Under the pieces are notes generated by a model, which was given only the letters and a program-made list of their open reading frames with translations, did no database searches and was not told the origin of the DNA. A stretch of 29,950 nt of DNA, from the NCBI GenBank assembly GCA_902795745.1, contig CADBMG010000030.1:1-29950 (forward strand). The letters are read 5' to 3'. Below, piece after piece: positions 15,777-23,043 of this stretch. The translations under genes were made by a program, and so were the position numbers. The first letter of the stretch is position 1, and the number at the start of each line of letters is the position of its first letter. The DNA comes from an uncultured Pseudomonadota bacterium (lineage in GTDB: Bacteria > Pseudomonadota > Alphaproteobacteria > RF32 > CAG-239).

Positions 15777-16022
15777 ATGAAGCAATTAGATTTGAGTAAA
15801 CTATCTTTTGAAGATGCGCTTTCACAGCTCGAAAATATTGTACGTGAGCTGGAAAGCGGAAAAATTAAACTTGATGATGCTGTGGAAATTTATGAAAAAG
15901 CGACAACTTTGAAGAAGTTTTGCGAAGATAAATTACGTGCTGCACAGCTCAAAGTGGAAAAGATAAATATAGCGGCAGACGGAGTGGTTACAACCGAACC
16001 ATTAGATAAAATAGAAGAGTAG
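15777..16022 (+). CDS. xseB: Exodeoxyribonuclease VII small subunit
   Basis: XseB assembles in several copies on XseA to form exonuclease VII, which degrades single-stranded DNA. The 81-residue protein is all helical with the family's SFEDALSQLENIVRELESG (10-28) and the LDDAVEIYEKA segment. The ATG at 15777 follows AAGGAGAG at good distance; an upstream in-frame ATG at 15747 is not supported. It lies 4 bases before ispA, a common proteobacterial pairing. xseA is not in this window. Confidence 0.95.
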   Translation: MKQLDLSKLSFEDALSQLENIVRELESGKIKLDDAVEIYEKATTLKKFCEDKLRAAQLKVEKINIAADGVVTTEPLDKIEE

Positions 16023-16026
16023 AAAA

Positions 16027-16923
16027 ATGGTTGATATTGTTACGATATTAAAGCATTTCAGCGATAGATTTAATGATTACTTGCAACAGTGTTTTCCTTT
16101 ACCGCAAGGTGATGAAAAGCGTGTGATTGAGGCGATGAAATATTCTGTTATGAACGGAGGAAAACGTCTTCGTCCTTATTTGGTATGTGAGTGTGCGGGG
16201 CTGTTCGGGGTGGAAGAAAAAACAGCATTTCCTGTGGCAGCTTCTTTAGAAATGCTACATTCGTATTCACTTATTCACGATGATTTGCCGGCAATGGATA
16301 ATGATGATTTACGCCGCGGCAAGCCTACATGTCACAAACAATATGATGAGGCTACCGCTATTTTGGCCGGCGATGGGCTGCAGGCTTATGCTTTTGAGTT
16401 TTTGGCGAATGCTTTGGAAATTCGTCCAGAAATTCGCTTAACACTGCTGCAATTGTTGTCATCGGCGGCCGGTGCTTTTGGTGGTATGGTGGCCGGTCAA
16501 ACGCTTGATTTGTACGCTAAATCTAATGGTGATAAAGAAGAAGATGAAAACGTAATAGCTCGTTTGGAGGAAATGAAAACGGGACGTTTGCTCAGGTATG
16601 CTTGCGAATCCGGTGCTGTATTGGGACAAGCACCGCTTGATTTAAGACAACGATTGATTAATTATTCACGCAAAATCGGGCAGGCTTTTCAAATAGCCGA
16701 TGATATTTTGGACCGAGAAGGAGATCAAAAATTAGTCGGTAAAACACTGCATAAAGATGATGAGCAAAGCAAGTTTACTTATGTTTCTTATTATGGAATA
16801 GAAAAGGCAAGAAAAATTGCGGCGGACTTAATAGAAGAAGCAAAGAGAGAAATTTTGCCGTTTGGTTATAAGGCTCAAAATTTGCAGGCTTTGGCGCAGT
16901 ATATAATTGATCGTAAATATTAA
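16027..16923 (+). CDS. ispA: Polyprenyl (farnesyl) diphosphate synthase
   Basis: IspA condenses isopentenyl and dimethylallyl diphosphate to farnesyl diphosphate for undecaprenyl, quinone and other isoprenoids. The 298-residue protein has the first Asp-rich motif DDLPAMD (85-91, with the bacterial two-residue insertion), the RRGKP block (96-100) and the second motif DDILD (225-229). The position before the first motif is His84-type (HDD) with Ser81 and Tyr80 nearby, fitting a short-chain product. It has only a weak ribosome site and is probably coupled to xseB. The usual dxs partner does not follow. Confidence 0.94.
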   Translation: MVDIVTILKHFSDRFNDYLQQCFPLPQGDEKRVIEAMKYSVMNGGKRLRPYLVCECAGLFGVEEKTAFPVAASLEMLHSYSLIHDDLPAMDNDDLRRGKPTCHKQYDEATAILAGDGLQAYAFEFLANALEIRPEIRLTLLQLLSSAAGAFGGMVAGQTLDLYAKSNGDKEEDENVIARLEEMKTGRLLRYACESGAVLGQAPLDLRQRLINYSRKIGQAFQIADDILDREGDQKLVGKTLHKDDEQSKFTYVSYYGIEKARKIAADLIEEAKREILPFGYKAQNLQALAQYIIDRKY

Positions 16924-16963
16924 GGGTATGATGCTTTATATCCGCGTAAAATTCAAATGAAAA

Positions 16964-18937
16964 TTATATTCTACCCAAAGAACAAGAACCACCGGTATTT
17001 GTTTGTTTTCTGCTCGTGAGGGAAGGAAGTTCATTTTTCATTTTTTGTATGATATCCGTTGGAATATTATGAAGGTTTTCAAGTCCGTCAAGATTTTGCG
17101 GAAGGTTACCTTTCATTTTGCGTCCGCATGCTAAACAGGCCGCGTAGAGCATTAACGATTGTTCCTTTGTCAGATTATTCATGAAATTAATGGTCGTTCC
17201 CTTATTACTTGGTTCGTTAAGAATGGCCAAGTAAGTTTTATACTGGCTGTTTTCACTGACTTGCAATGTATTATCGCTCGTGTAACAAACAATATCTTCA
17301 CCCAACTTGAATTTATATTCTTCATTATTTTTGGTAATTTTTTGGTAATTTTCCAATTGTTTATAGTATTGTTCAAAATTATTGCTCCAACCGGCATTGT
17401 TTTCATTGGTATAAAGGCTTATTTCATCGGCATCATAGCTCTCTATAAATAAGTTATTGGCATTTACAGACTCTACCTTTCCGCTACGCATGACTCTGCG
17501 TCCAATTTTTATTAGTTCATCAATTTCCGTGTTTTGAACTTTTTCATAATTATCTTTACGGTTTTGAAATTCTTTCTGAGCATCCGGGATAATTTTATTT
17601 TGAGCATAAGCGGTTAGCTTTACCTCATTTTCTTCGTTTATGTAGTTGCTGGCGAATCTTTGCTCAAACATGTCTGTATCCGGATTATAAAAAGCGAAAT
17701 GATAATATAATTTTTGCAAGTTCTTAAATGTTTCACTGATATCACCTTCATCAACCGGTAAATTTGCTGCTGTTGCAAGCAGAGCATCAATCATGGTGCC
17801 TTTAATTTCTTTGCCGTTTTCTTCGTGTTTGGATATTTGGTTTATATCATATAAATTCTGTAATTCTGTGGTGAAATATTCCAAGGTAAAGTTGATATAA
17901 TTCTTTGGATTTTTTAAAAATTCTTTGCGCTCTTCATTGGTTTTATTTTTTAAGATTTCGTATATTTTTATATCTTGGTCCGTGTTGAAGCATTCTATGT
18001 CATCCCATTTGTTTTCTCTTACTCCGCATTTGAGATATTCATTGACTTTGTTTATGGTAGATGACAGGTAGCTGCTACGCTCATCTTCTATGCAGATACG
18101 GTATAAGTCATTTAGCGATAACTGTTTGTTTTCTCTATTTAAATACACTGTTTCAAAAAACATACTGTTTTTGATATGCTTATATTCATGATAGATAATT
18201 TCTTTTAGTTTATCATTATTGTTTTTTTCGTTTTTGTATATATCAAGAAAAGCTTTTTCTTTTTTATCTGTCGGCATTTTGCCGTTTTTATAGTCATTGA
18301 TTATTTCGTTACGACGCGCTTCACTTATTTCCGGTTCAAATTCAAAGTGGTTGCGCATTACGATAATTGATTTATCAATGCACATAGCACGCGTTCTGTC
18401 AAAAGGTTGTTTTTCGTAAACACCTTTATTGTTTCTTAAAAAGTACTCGTATTTTTCTTCCTTTTCATTCCATACTGCTTTCCAAAATCTGTCTTCCGGT
18501 TCCAGAGTGCATCCCAAATTCTTGACATCATTGGGAATATCTTCATCTTTGATTTGAAAATTTAAATCTCCTAATATTAAAGGATGCTTGTAAGGTTGAT
18601 TTAAGTAATTTCTGAATTTATCCGGCTGTTTTTTGTATGAAAAGGAGCGTATTTGCTCGTTAAGAATATTTGTTTTATGAACATCCAAATCTTCGAATAG
18701 AGTGGTTAAGAATTTATCATTAGCAATAGATAGAATGTTGTCTTGCAATTTGTGGGTATCAAGATTGTAAGGGGGCTTTTTATTGAAAATGTCGGAATAA
18801 ATATATTTATCCAAAATTCTTTGTACGTTTTCTTCTTTGAGGTCGAGGGAAAGTTTGCTTAAACCGTTTAGTTTGAAAACTAACAGTCTATTGCCTTTTG
18901 TCTTGAAAACCGCATATTCGGATGTTTTTTCAGCCAT
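16964..18937 (-). CDS. Orphan protein with HExxH metallopeptidase-like motif
   Basis: I do not recognise this 657-residue protein as a known family. It has no signal peptide or membrane segment and is rich in Lys, Asn, Glu and Asp. Around 246-256 it reads EIIYHEYKHIK, an HExxH zinc-site motif (His250, Glu251, His254). A helix with acidic residues follows 30 residues later (IEDERSSYL, Glu284/Glu286), a reasonable place for a third ligand as in gluzincins. The C-terminal part has ACLACGRKMKG (about 606-616) and the odd tail GGSCSLGRI. It stands alone with its own good promoter and converges on ispA. A protease or secreted effector are both inferences. Confidence 0.85.
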   Translation of the reverse strand: MAEKTSEYAVFKTKGNRLLVFKLNGLSKLSLDLKEENVQRILDKYIYSDIFNKKPPYNLDTHKLQDNILSIANDKFLTTLFEDLDVHKTNILNEQIRSFSYKKQPDKFRNYLNQPYKHPLILGDLNFQIKDEDIPNDVKNLGCTLEPEDRFWKAVWNEKEEKYEYFLRNNKGVYEKQPFDRTRAMCIDKSIIVMRNHFEFEPEISEARRNEIINDYKNGKMPTDKKEKAFLDIYKNEKNNNDKLKEIIYHEYKHIKNSMFFETVYLNRENKQLSLNDLYRICIEDERSSYLSSTINKVNEYLKCGVRENKWDDIECFNTDQDIKIYEILKNKTNEERKEFLKNPKNYINFTLEYFTTELQNLYDINQISKHEENGKEIKGTMIDALLATAANLPVDEGDISETFKNLQKLYYHFAFYNPDTDMFEQRFASNYINEENEVKLTAYAQNKIIPDAQKEFQNRKDNYEKVQNTEIDELIKIGRRVMRSGKVESVNANNLFIESYDADEISLYTNENNAGWSNNFEQYYKQLENYQKITKNNEEYKFKLGEDIVCYTSDNTLQVSENSQYKTYLAILNEPSNKGTTINFMNNLTKEQSLMLYAACLACGRKMKGNLPQNLDGLENLHNIPTDIIQKMKNELPSLTSRKQTNTGGSCSLGRI

Positions 18938-18970
18938 TTTTTATACTTTCCAAAAACAGAAATATTACAT

Positions 18971-18999
18971 TTTATAAAACATTAACATAAAATTGACAA
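18971..18999 (-). promoter_or_regulatory. Promoter of the HExxH protein gene
   Basis: On the minus strand, TTGTCA (18994-18999), a 17-base spacer and TATAAA (18971-18976) are each one base from consensus. The start near 18965 gives a leader of about 28 bases with GGAAAG before the ATG. Confidence 0.6.
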
Positions 19000-19151
19000 A
19001 AAAGCAAGCCAAAAATTAATATATCAAGATGACTATTTTTGACTTGTTTAATGTTGAAGTATAAGGGATTTTTCGAAATCATTTAGTTACAGAGCTTTTT
19101 GCAATGTAATGGTAAAAAAGGCGTATTGGCAGAGGAAAAATTTAAAATAAA

Positions 19152-19178
19152 TCCCGAACGTAAAAAAAACATTCGGGA
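19152..19178 (-). terminator. Terminator of the small heat-shock operon
   Basis: Arms 19152-19161 and 19169-19178 pair at 9 of 10 positions (outer core TCCCGAA/TTCGGGA) around a 7-base A/T loop. On the minus strand a T-rich tail follows (TTTATTTTAAATTTTT). It lies 18 bases past the heat-shock gene stop. Confidence 0.7.
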
Positions 19179-19196
19179 CGGAGTTAAAACAAAAAT

Positions 19197-19727
19197 TTAA
19201 TTCTGAGGCGAACCGATTGGTTTTTCGTGCTTTTCCTGCTGATGTCGACTTACGGAAATCTTCTTAAATTTTTGTTTTTCGTTTTGTGATTTGGGTATTG
19301 AAACAGTTAAAATGCCGTTATCAAATTCAGCGTTCACTCTTTCATAATCCAAATCCCAAGGTAAAGGAATGGTCCGTTTAAATGCGCCGTAGGAAATTTC
19401 GGAAAAATAGGCATTTTTTTCTTGTCGTTCACTTGTGTCCTTCTTTTCACCGCTAAGCGACAAATAGCCATCGGAAGATATTTGCAAATCCAAGTCATCT
19501 TCACTTATTCCCGGCAATTCAGCCGTGATATTTACGGCATCTTTAGTTTCCGTAATTTGCATTTTAGGTTCCCATTCCATTGCCGAAACAGTGTTCTCAC
19601 TGTTGCTTGGCAAATCAGGATAATTCCAAAAATAATTGATAAGCGAGGCAAAATCGCTGTGACGATTGTGTGTGCTCGATTCATTGGCAAGAGCACGGTT
19701 ACTGCCGCAAGAATGGATGCTTTTCAT
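19197..19727 (-). CDS. Hsp20 family small heat-shock protein
   Basis: Small heat-shock proteins are ATP-independent holdases that bind unfolding proteins. The 176-residue protein has a variable N-terminus. The alpha-crystallin domain spans about 50-150, with ITAELPGISEDDLDLQIS, AFKRTIPLPWDLD and FDNGILTVSIPK, the last being the conserved G-x-L-x(4)-P-K type end. The charged tail is longer than usual. The ATG at 19727 is chosen because AAGGAG lies 7 bases upstream; an ATG 6 bases earlier sits almost on the ribosome site. The preceding 43-codon gene's stop overlaps that site, so translation is probably coupled. Confidence 0.93.
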   Translation of the reverse strand: MKSIHSCGSNRALANESSTHNRHSDFASLINYFWNYPDLPSNSENTVSAMEWEPKMQITETKDAVNITAELPGISEDDLDLQISSDGYLSLSGEKKDTSERQEKNAYFSEISYGAFKRTIPLPWDLDYERVNAEFDNGILTVSIPKSQNEKQKFKKISVSRHQQEKHEKPIGSPQN

Positions 19728-19738
19728 CAGCATTCTCC

Positions 19739-19870
19739 TTATTTTTTAGAGGCAGATTTTTTGCTGCTTGAACGTCCTTCTTCCTCTTTTGCAGATGCTC
19801 CGCGGCAATCACAACCCTTGCTGCTTGAACTTTCTGAGGACTTTGCTGACATCTTTTGTGTAGATTTCAT
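19739..19870 (-). CDS. 43-residue Ser/Lys-rich small protein
   Basis: A 43-codon reading frame opens at 19870 behind a strong AAGGAG site (9 bases away) and ends with TAA at 19739, overlapping the ribosome site of the small heat-shock gene. The product starts MKSTQKMSAKSSESSSSKG and is mostly Ser, Lys, Ala and Glu, with a single CDC motif (Cys20, Cys22) in the middle. It should be disordered. A 12-base DNA stretch, TTCAAGCAGCAA, occurs twice, encoding the two Ser-rich blocks. I know no family for it. Strong translation signals and position in a stress operon support it being real. Confidence 0.7.
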   Translation of the reverse strand: MKSTQKMSAKSSESSSSKGCDCRGASAKEEEGRSSSKKSASKK

Positions 19871-19908
19871 TTTATTTTCTCCTTAAATGTTATTAGAAAT
19901 TAAAACAT

Positions 19909-19922
19909 GTTGTTGCAACAAC
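19909..19922. promoter_or_regulatory. 14-bp palindrome, possible operator
   Basis: GTTGTTGCAACAAC is a perfect 14-bp palindrome. It lies between the predicted promoter (19952-19980) and the start of the 43-residue protein gene, about 39 bases upstream of the ATG. It is not a CIRCE element. It could be a repressor site or an RNA hairpin in the leader. Confidence 0.4.
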
Positions 19923-19951
19923 CAACACTGAAAACATAACCAGTAATCAGG

Positions 19952-19980
19952 AGAATATAAGCTGAACAAAGGTTTATCAA
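19952..19980 (-). promoter_or_regulatory. Promoter of the small heat-shock operon
   Basis: On the minus strand, TTGATA (19975-19980) is followed by TATTCT after 17 bases (19952-19957) or TATATT after 15 bases (19954-19959). This is a housekeeping-type match. I see no CTTGAAA/CCCCAT pair for the heat-shock sigma factor. Confidence 0.45.
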
Positions 19981-20020
19981 AACTAAAGATTAAAAATTTT
20001 GCTTCCATTACAAAAATTAA

Positions 20021-20049
20021 TTGTAAATTAAAAAAAATTAAGCTACAAT
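20021..20049 (+). promoter_or_regulatory. Promoter of the pentapeptide-repeat gene
   Basis: TTGTAA (20021-20026), a 17-base spacer and TACAAT (20044-20049) precede the ATG at 20079 by 29 bases, with AAGGA between. Confidence 0.5.
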
Positions 20050-20078
20050 AAGGCATTGTTTGCGTAAAAGGACGAAGC

Positions 20079-21206
20079 ATGACCGAGTTCGGAAAAAAAC
20101 ACCAAAAATTTAAAGAGGAGTTTTCTGCCAAAAAAGAGAACACTGATGAGGTGTTGGCTCGCAGTCAATCGTGGCAAGCAATTTCCGAACAAATAGATAA
20201 ATATGATAAAGTTCCTACCGGCGGTTCGTTGACGCAGGATATTATATTCAGCGGCAAGGTATTGCAAGGGGGAAATTTTACCGGAGAAAACTTTGCCAAT
20301 GCCGATTTTAGCGGGAGCAATATGCAAGAAGTTAATCTAACGAATGCTGATTTGCGCAATGTTAATTTTACCGGTACGGATTTAAGCGGTGCTGATTTGA
20401 GCGGTGCTGATTTGACAGATGCAATTTTTACCGGTGCTAAGTTAATAGGGGTGAATTTTGCCGGTGCAAAATTAAATAATGTAAAACTGATAAATGCTGA
20501 TATTCAAGATGCAATTTTGCTTGATGCCGATTTGGACCAACTCACGGTTGCCGAATTACAAGAGTTGGTCGAATATTTAGCTAAATATTATCCGCATAAA
20601 CTTAATTTAAGCCGTTTGAATTTAACTTTGTTAGATTTAAAACAGATAGATTTACGGCAAGTAAATCTTCGCGGAGTAGATTTACGAGGATGTGATTTAA
20701 CGGGAGTGAATATTTTTGAGCTGGATTTGAGTGAATGTATTATTTCTCCTGAGCAAATTGCCCAAGCTATAGGTCATATGCCTACACCCGATGAACTTGC
20801 GAAGATTTTAGCTCCGAAAAAGAAAAAGGGTAAGAATAAATTTAATGGTATTGATTTTGGCGATTTATTCGATTCTCGCGGCAGCTTTGATTGGGACGCT
20901 ACTCGCTCCGGTACGGATATGAAAAAAATATTTAAATCCGGAGAAGAAATTATCAAGTCTTTTAGTAAAAAAGACAAAGATGATAAAGATGATGAAAAAA
21001 ATCAGCCGCAGAAAAGTGATAATGACAAACAAAAAGAAAATGATGTGGATGAGCTGCGCAAATCTATTGAACAATATAAACATGAAGTATTAGAAAAGCG
21101 TATGGAAGAAAAACAACTTGAACAGCAAGAAGCTGACAGGGAACAAATCAAAGAAAAAATTAATGAAGCAAAAATGCAAATAAAGAATAACAGTCGGGAC
21201 AGATGA
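20079..21206 (+). CDS. Pentapeptide-repeat protein with charged coiled-coil tail
   Basis: Pentapeptide repeats fold as a square beta helix. Some members mimic DNA and protect gyrase, but most have unknown roles. This 375-residue protein has a helical N-terminus (1-50) and about 20 repeats at 55-154 (many A-D-L-x-x or N-F-x-G). A helical insertion follows (about 155-174), then about 9 more repeats at 175-219. After that come a Lys-rich linker and a highly charged Lys/Glu/Asp tail (about 290-375) that looks like a coiled coil. There is no signal peptide, so it is cytoplasmic. It lies 3 bases before rarA, and the likely co-transcription hints at a DNA-related role, which is inference. Confidence 0.88.
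   Translation: MTEFGKKHQKFKEEFSAKKENTDEVLARSQSWQAISEQIDKYDKVPTGGSLTQDIIFSGKVLQGGNFTGENFANADFSGSNMQEVNLTNADLRNVNFTGTDLSGADLSGADLTDAIFTGAKLIGVNFAGAKLNNVKLINADIQDAILLDADLDQLTVAELQELVEYLAKYYPHKLNLSRLNLTLLDLKQIDLRQVNLRGVDLRGCDLTGVNIFELDLSECIISPEQIAQAIGHMPTPDELAKILAPKKKKGKNKFNGIDFGDLFDSRGSFDWDATRSGTDMKKIFKSGEEIIKSFSKKDKDDKDDEKNQPQKSDNDKQKENDVDELRKSIEQYKHEVLEKRMEEKQLEQQEADREQIKEKINEAKMQIKNNSRDR
20385..20414 (+). repeat. Perfect 15-bp tandem repeat in pentapeptide gene
   Basis: AGCGGTGCTGATTTG occurs twice back to back (20385-20399 and 20400-20414), each encoding one SGADL unit. This is a recent duplication or a conversion event of a single pentapeptide rung. Confidence 0.9.
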
Positions 21207-21209
21207 TTA

Positions 21210-22529
21210 ATGGATAGCACCTTATTTTCGAGCAATGTAAAACGTCCGCTTGCCGATAGGCTTCGCCCGACCAAATTGGAAGAGGTTGTCGGGCAAGATC
21301 ATTTGGTGGGAGAAGATGCTCCGTTAGGGAGAATGATAAAGTCCGGCAAAATTACTTCATTTATTTTATGGGGACCTCCCGGTTGCGGAAAAACAACAAT
21401 AGCTCGCTTGATTGCTGAATATACTAATCTTTATTTTGAACAAATATCTGCGGTTTTTTCCGGTGTTGCCGATTTGAAAAGAGTATTTCAATTTGCTAAG
21501 GAAAGGCGTGCTAATCAAGGTAAAGGAACGTTACTTTTCGTGGATGAAATTCATCGTTTTAATAAGTCGCAACAAGACGGGTTTTTGCCTTATGTTGAAG
21601 ACGGTACGGTTATTTTAGTGGGTGCAACAACGGAAAATCCGTCATTTGAACTTAATTCGGCTCTTTTATCGCGGTGTCAGGTTTTTGTACTGAATCGCTT
21701 GAATGCCAATGATTTTGAGGAGTTACTGCAACGTGCCGAAAAAGAAGAGGGCGAAAAGCTGCCGATAGATGAAGAAGCGCGTGAGTTTATCAAAGAAATT
21801 GCCGATGGTGACGGTCGTTATATGCTGAATATTGCCGAAAATATATGGTCATATGCGCAACAAGGCGAAATTTTCAACAAAGAACAGATTATTCATATTA
21901 TTCAGTCGCGAGCACCTATTTATGATAAAGGACGCGACGGGCATTATAATTTGATTTCGGCGGTGCATAAATCGTTGCGAGGTTCCGATGTTGATGCGGC
22001 ACTTTATTGGGTGGCACGGATGTTGGTAGCCGGAGAAGATGCACGCTATGTTTTACGTCGGTTATTGAGGTTTGCTATTGAAGATGTATCGCTTGCAGAT
22101 CCTAACGCGGTAAATCAGGCAATAGCTTGTATTGAGACTTATGAGCGTCTTGGCTCGCCGGAAGGCGAATTGGCTGTTATGCAGTTAACGGCATATTTAG
22201 CCACGGCACCAAAATCAGCAGGAGTTTATAAAGCTATGCATAAGGCATTTGATGCTGCTAAAAAAACAGGCTCATTAATGCCACCGAAACATATTTTGAA
22301 TGCTCCGACTAAATTGATGAAAAATTTGGGGTATAGCGAAGGTTATATTTATGACCAAGATTTGGAAGACGGTTTTTCGGGGCAAAATTATTTTCCTGAC
22401 GGTATGGCTAGGCAAAAATTTTATTTGCCGGTAGAACGTGGTTTCGAGCGCGAAATAAAAAAACGTATAGATTATTTTGATAATTTGCGTCGTGAGAAAC
22501 AAGCCAAAATTAAAAAAGATAAAAAATAA
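21210..22529 (+). CDS. rarA: Replication-associated recombination ATPase RarA
   Basis: RarA (MgsA/YcaJ) is a clamp-loader-like AAA+ ATPase acting at stalled replication forks. The 439-residue protein has the family start RPLADRLRPTKLEEVVGQDHL (12-32). The P-loop GPPGCGKT is at 55-62, Walker B LLFVDEIHRF at 108-117, and sensor 1 GATTENPSF about 133-141. The C-terminal tetramerisation domain includes GRDGHYNLISAVHKSLRGSD and the NYFPDGM segment. Length is normal. Its stop overlaps the next ATG as TAATG. Confidence 0.95.
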   Translation: MDSTLFSSNVKRPLADRLRPTKLEEVVGQDHLVGEDAPLGRMIKSGKITSFILWGPPGCGKTTIARLIAEYTNLYFEQISAVFSGVADLKRVFQFAKERRANQGKGTLLFVDEIHRFNKSQQDGFLPYVEDGTVILVGATTENPSFELNSALLSRCQVFVLNRLNANDFEELLQRAEKEEGEKLPIDEEAREFIKEIADGDGRYMLNIAENIWSYAQQGEIFNKEQIIHIIQSRAPIYDKGRDGHYNLISAVHKSLRGSDVDAALYWVARMLVAGEDARYVLRRLLRFAIEDVSLADPNAVNQAIACIETYERLGSPEGELAVMQLTAYLATAPKSAGVYKAMHKAFDAAKKTGSLMPPKHILNAPTKLMKNLGYSEGYIYDQDLEDGFSGQNYFPDGMARQKFYLPVERGFEREIKKRIDYFDNLRREKQAKIKKDKK

Positions 22530-22906
22530 TGCAAAACGGTAAAATCGCTCGGATATATTTTTCGTACGATAAAATTTTTACCTTTCCTGGGGAGTATTTG
22601 CAGCTGCTTCAGGAAGTCAAAGGTGTTGAATTGACAACCTATATAAAACAGGAAGAATACGAAAAACTAAGTGAAGAGGATAAAGAAAAATTGAGAGGGT
22701 TTACTTTGCTTGAAAAAGAGCCACCGGTGTATATTATAAAAAAAATTAAGCCGGAAGATGTTTTTCCCAAAGAAGTACCGACTATACTCGACAGTAATCA
22801 AACAGAAATAAATTATCGTAAAAAACATCTTAAAAAATCAAAACCATACGCGCCGAAAAAAATGTTTAACCCACATTTTAACTCCCGTAAAAAAGGTGGG
22901 CGGTAA
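22529..22906 (+). CDS. Unknown basic protein downstream of rarA
   Basis: I do not recognise this 125-residue protein. It starts with hydrophobic/aromatic strands (ARIYFSYDKIF), continues with a Glu/Lys-rich helix (about 42-58), and ends in a strongly basic, probably disordered tail (about 95-125, rich in Lys and Arg). It has no signal peptide. The ATG overlaps the rarA stop and there is no separate ribosome site, so translation depends on rarA. The basic tail may bind nucleic acid; this is inference from charge only. Confidence 0.75.
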   Translation: MQNGKIARIYFSYDKIFTFPGEYLQLLQEVKGVELTTYIKQEEYEKLSEEDKEKLRGFTLLEKEPPVYIIKKIKPEDVFPKEVPTILDSNQTEINYRKKHLKKSKPYAPKKMFNPHFNSRKKGGR

Positions 22907-22979
22907 TATAAACATAATCAATTTTTTTCAAACTCTGCCCAGTAGAAAAGCGTATATCTTTTATAAAATACTTGCGACA

Positions 22980-23004
22980 AAAAGTGATGGTTTATTTCAC
23001 TTTT
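22980..23004. terminator. Weak hairpin between convergent genes
   Basis: AAAAGTGA (22980-22987) and TCACTTTT (22997-23004) form a perfect 8-bp stem with a 9-base loop. Arms end in A and T runs, so it could end transcription both ways between the rarA unit and the lepA operon. No extra T tail follows. Confidence 0.4.
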
Positions 23005-23043
23005 GTGAGTTGACATTATATATGCAAGAAGCAAAGGATTTTT

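Noticed and set aside
19110..19151. 13-codon frame in the gap before the heat-shock terminator
   Set aside because: No ribosome site and too short to support.
19735..19980. CIRCE or sigma-32 heat-shock promoter upstream of hsp20
   Set aside because: No TTAGCACTC-N9-GAGTGCTAA element and no CTTGAAA/CCCCAT pair is present.
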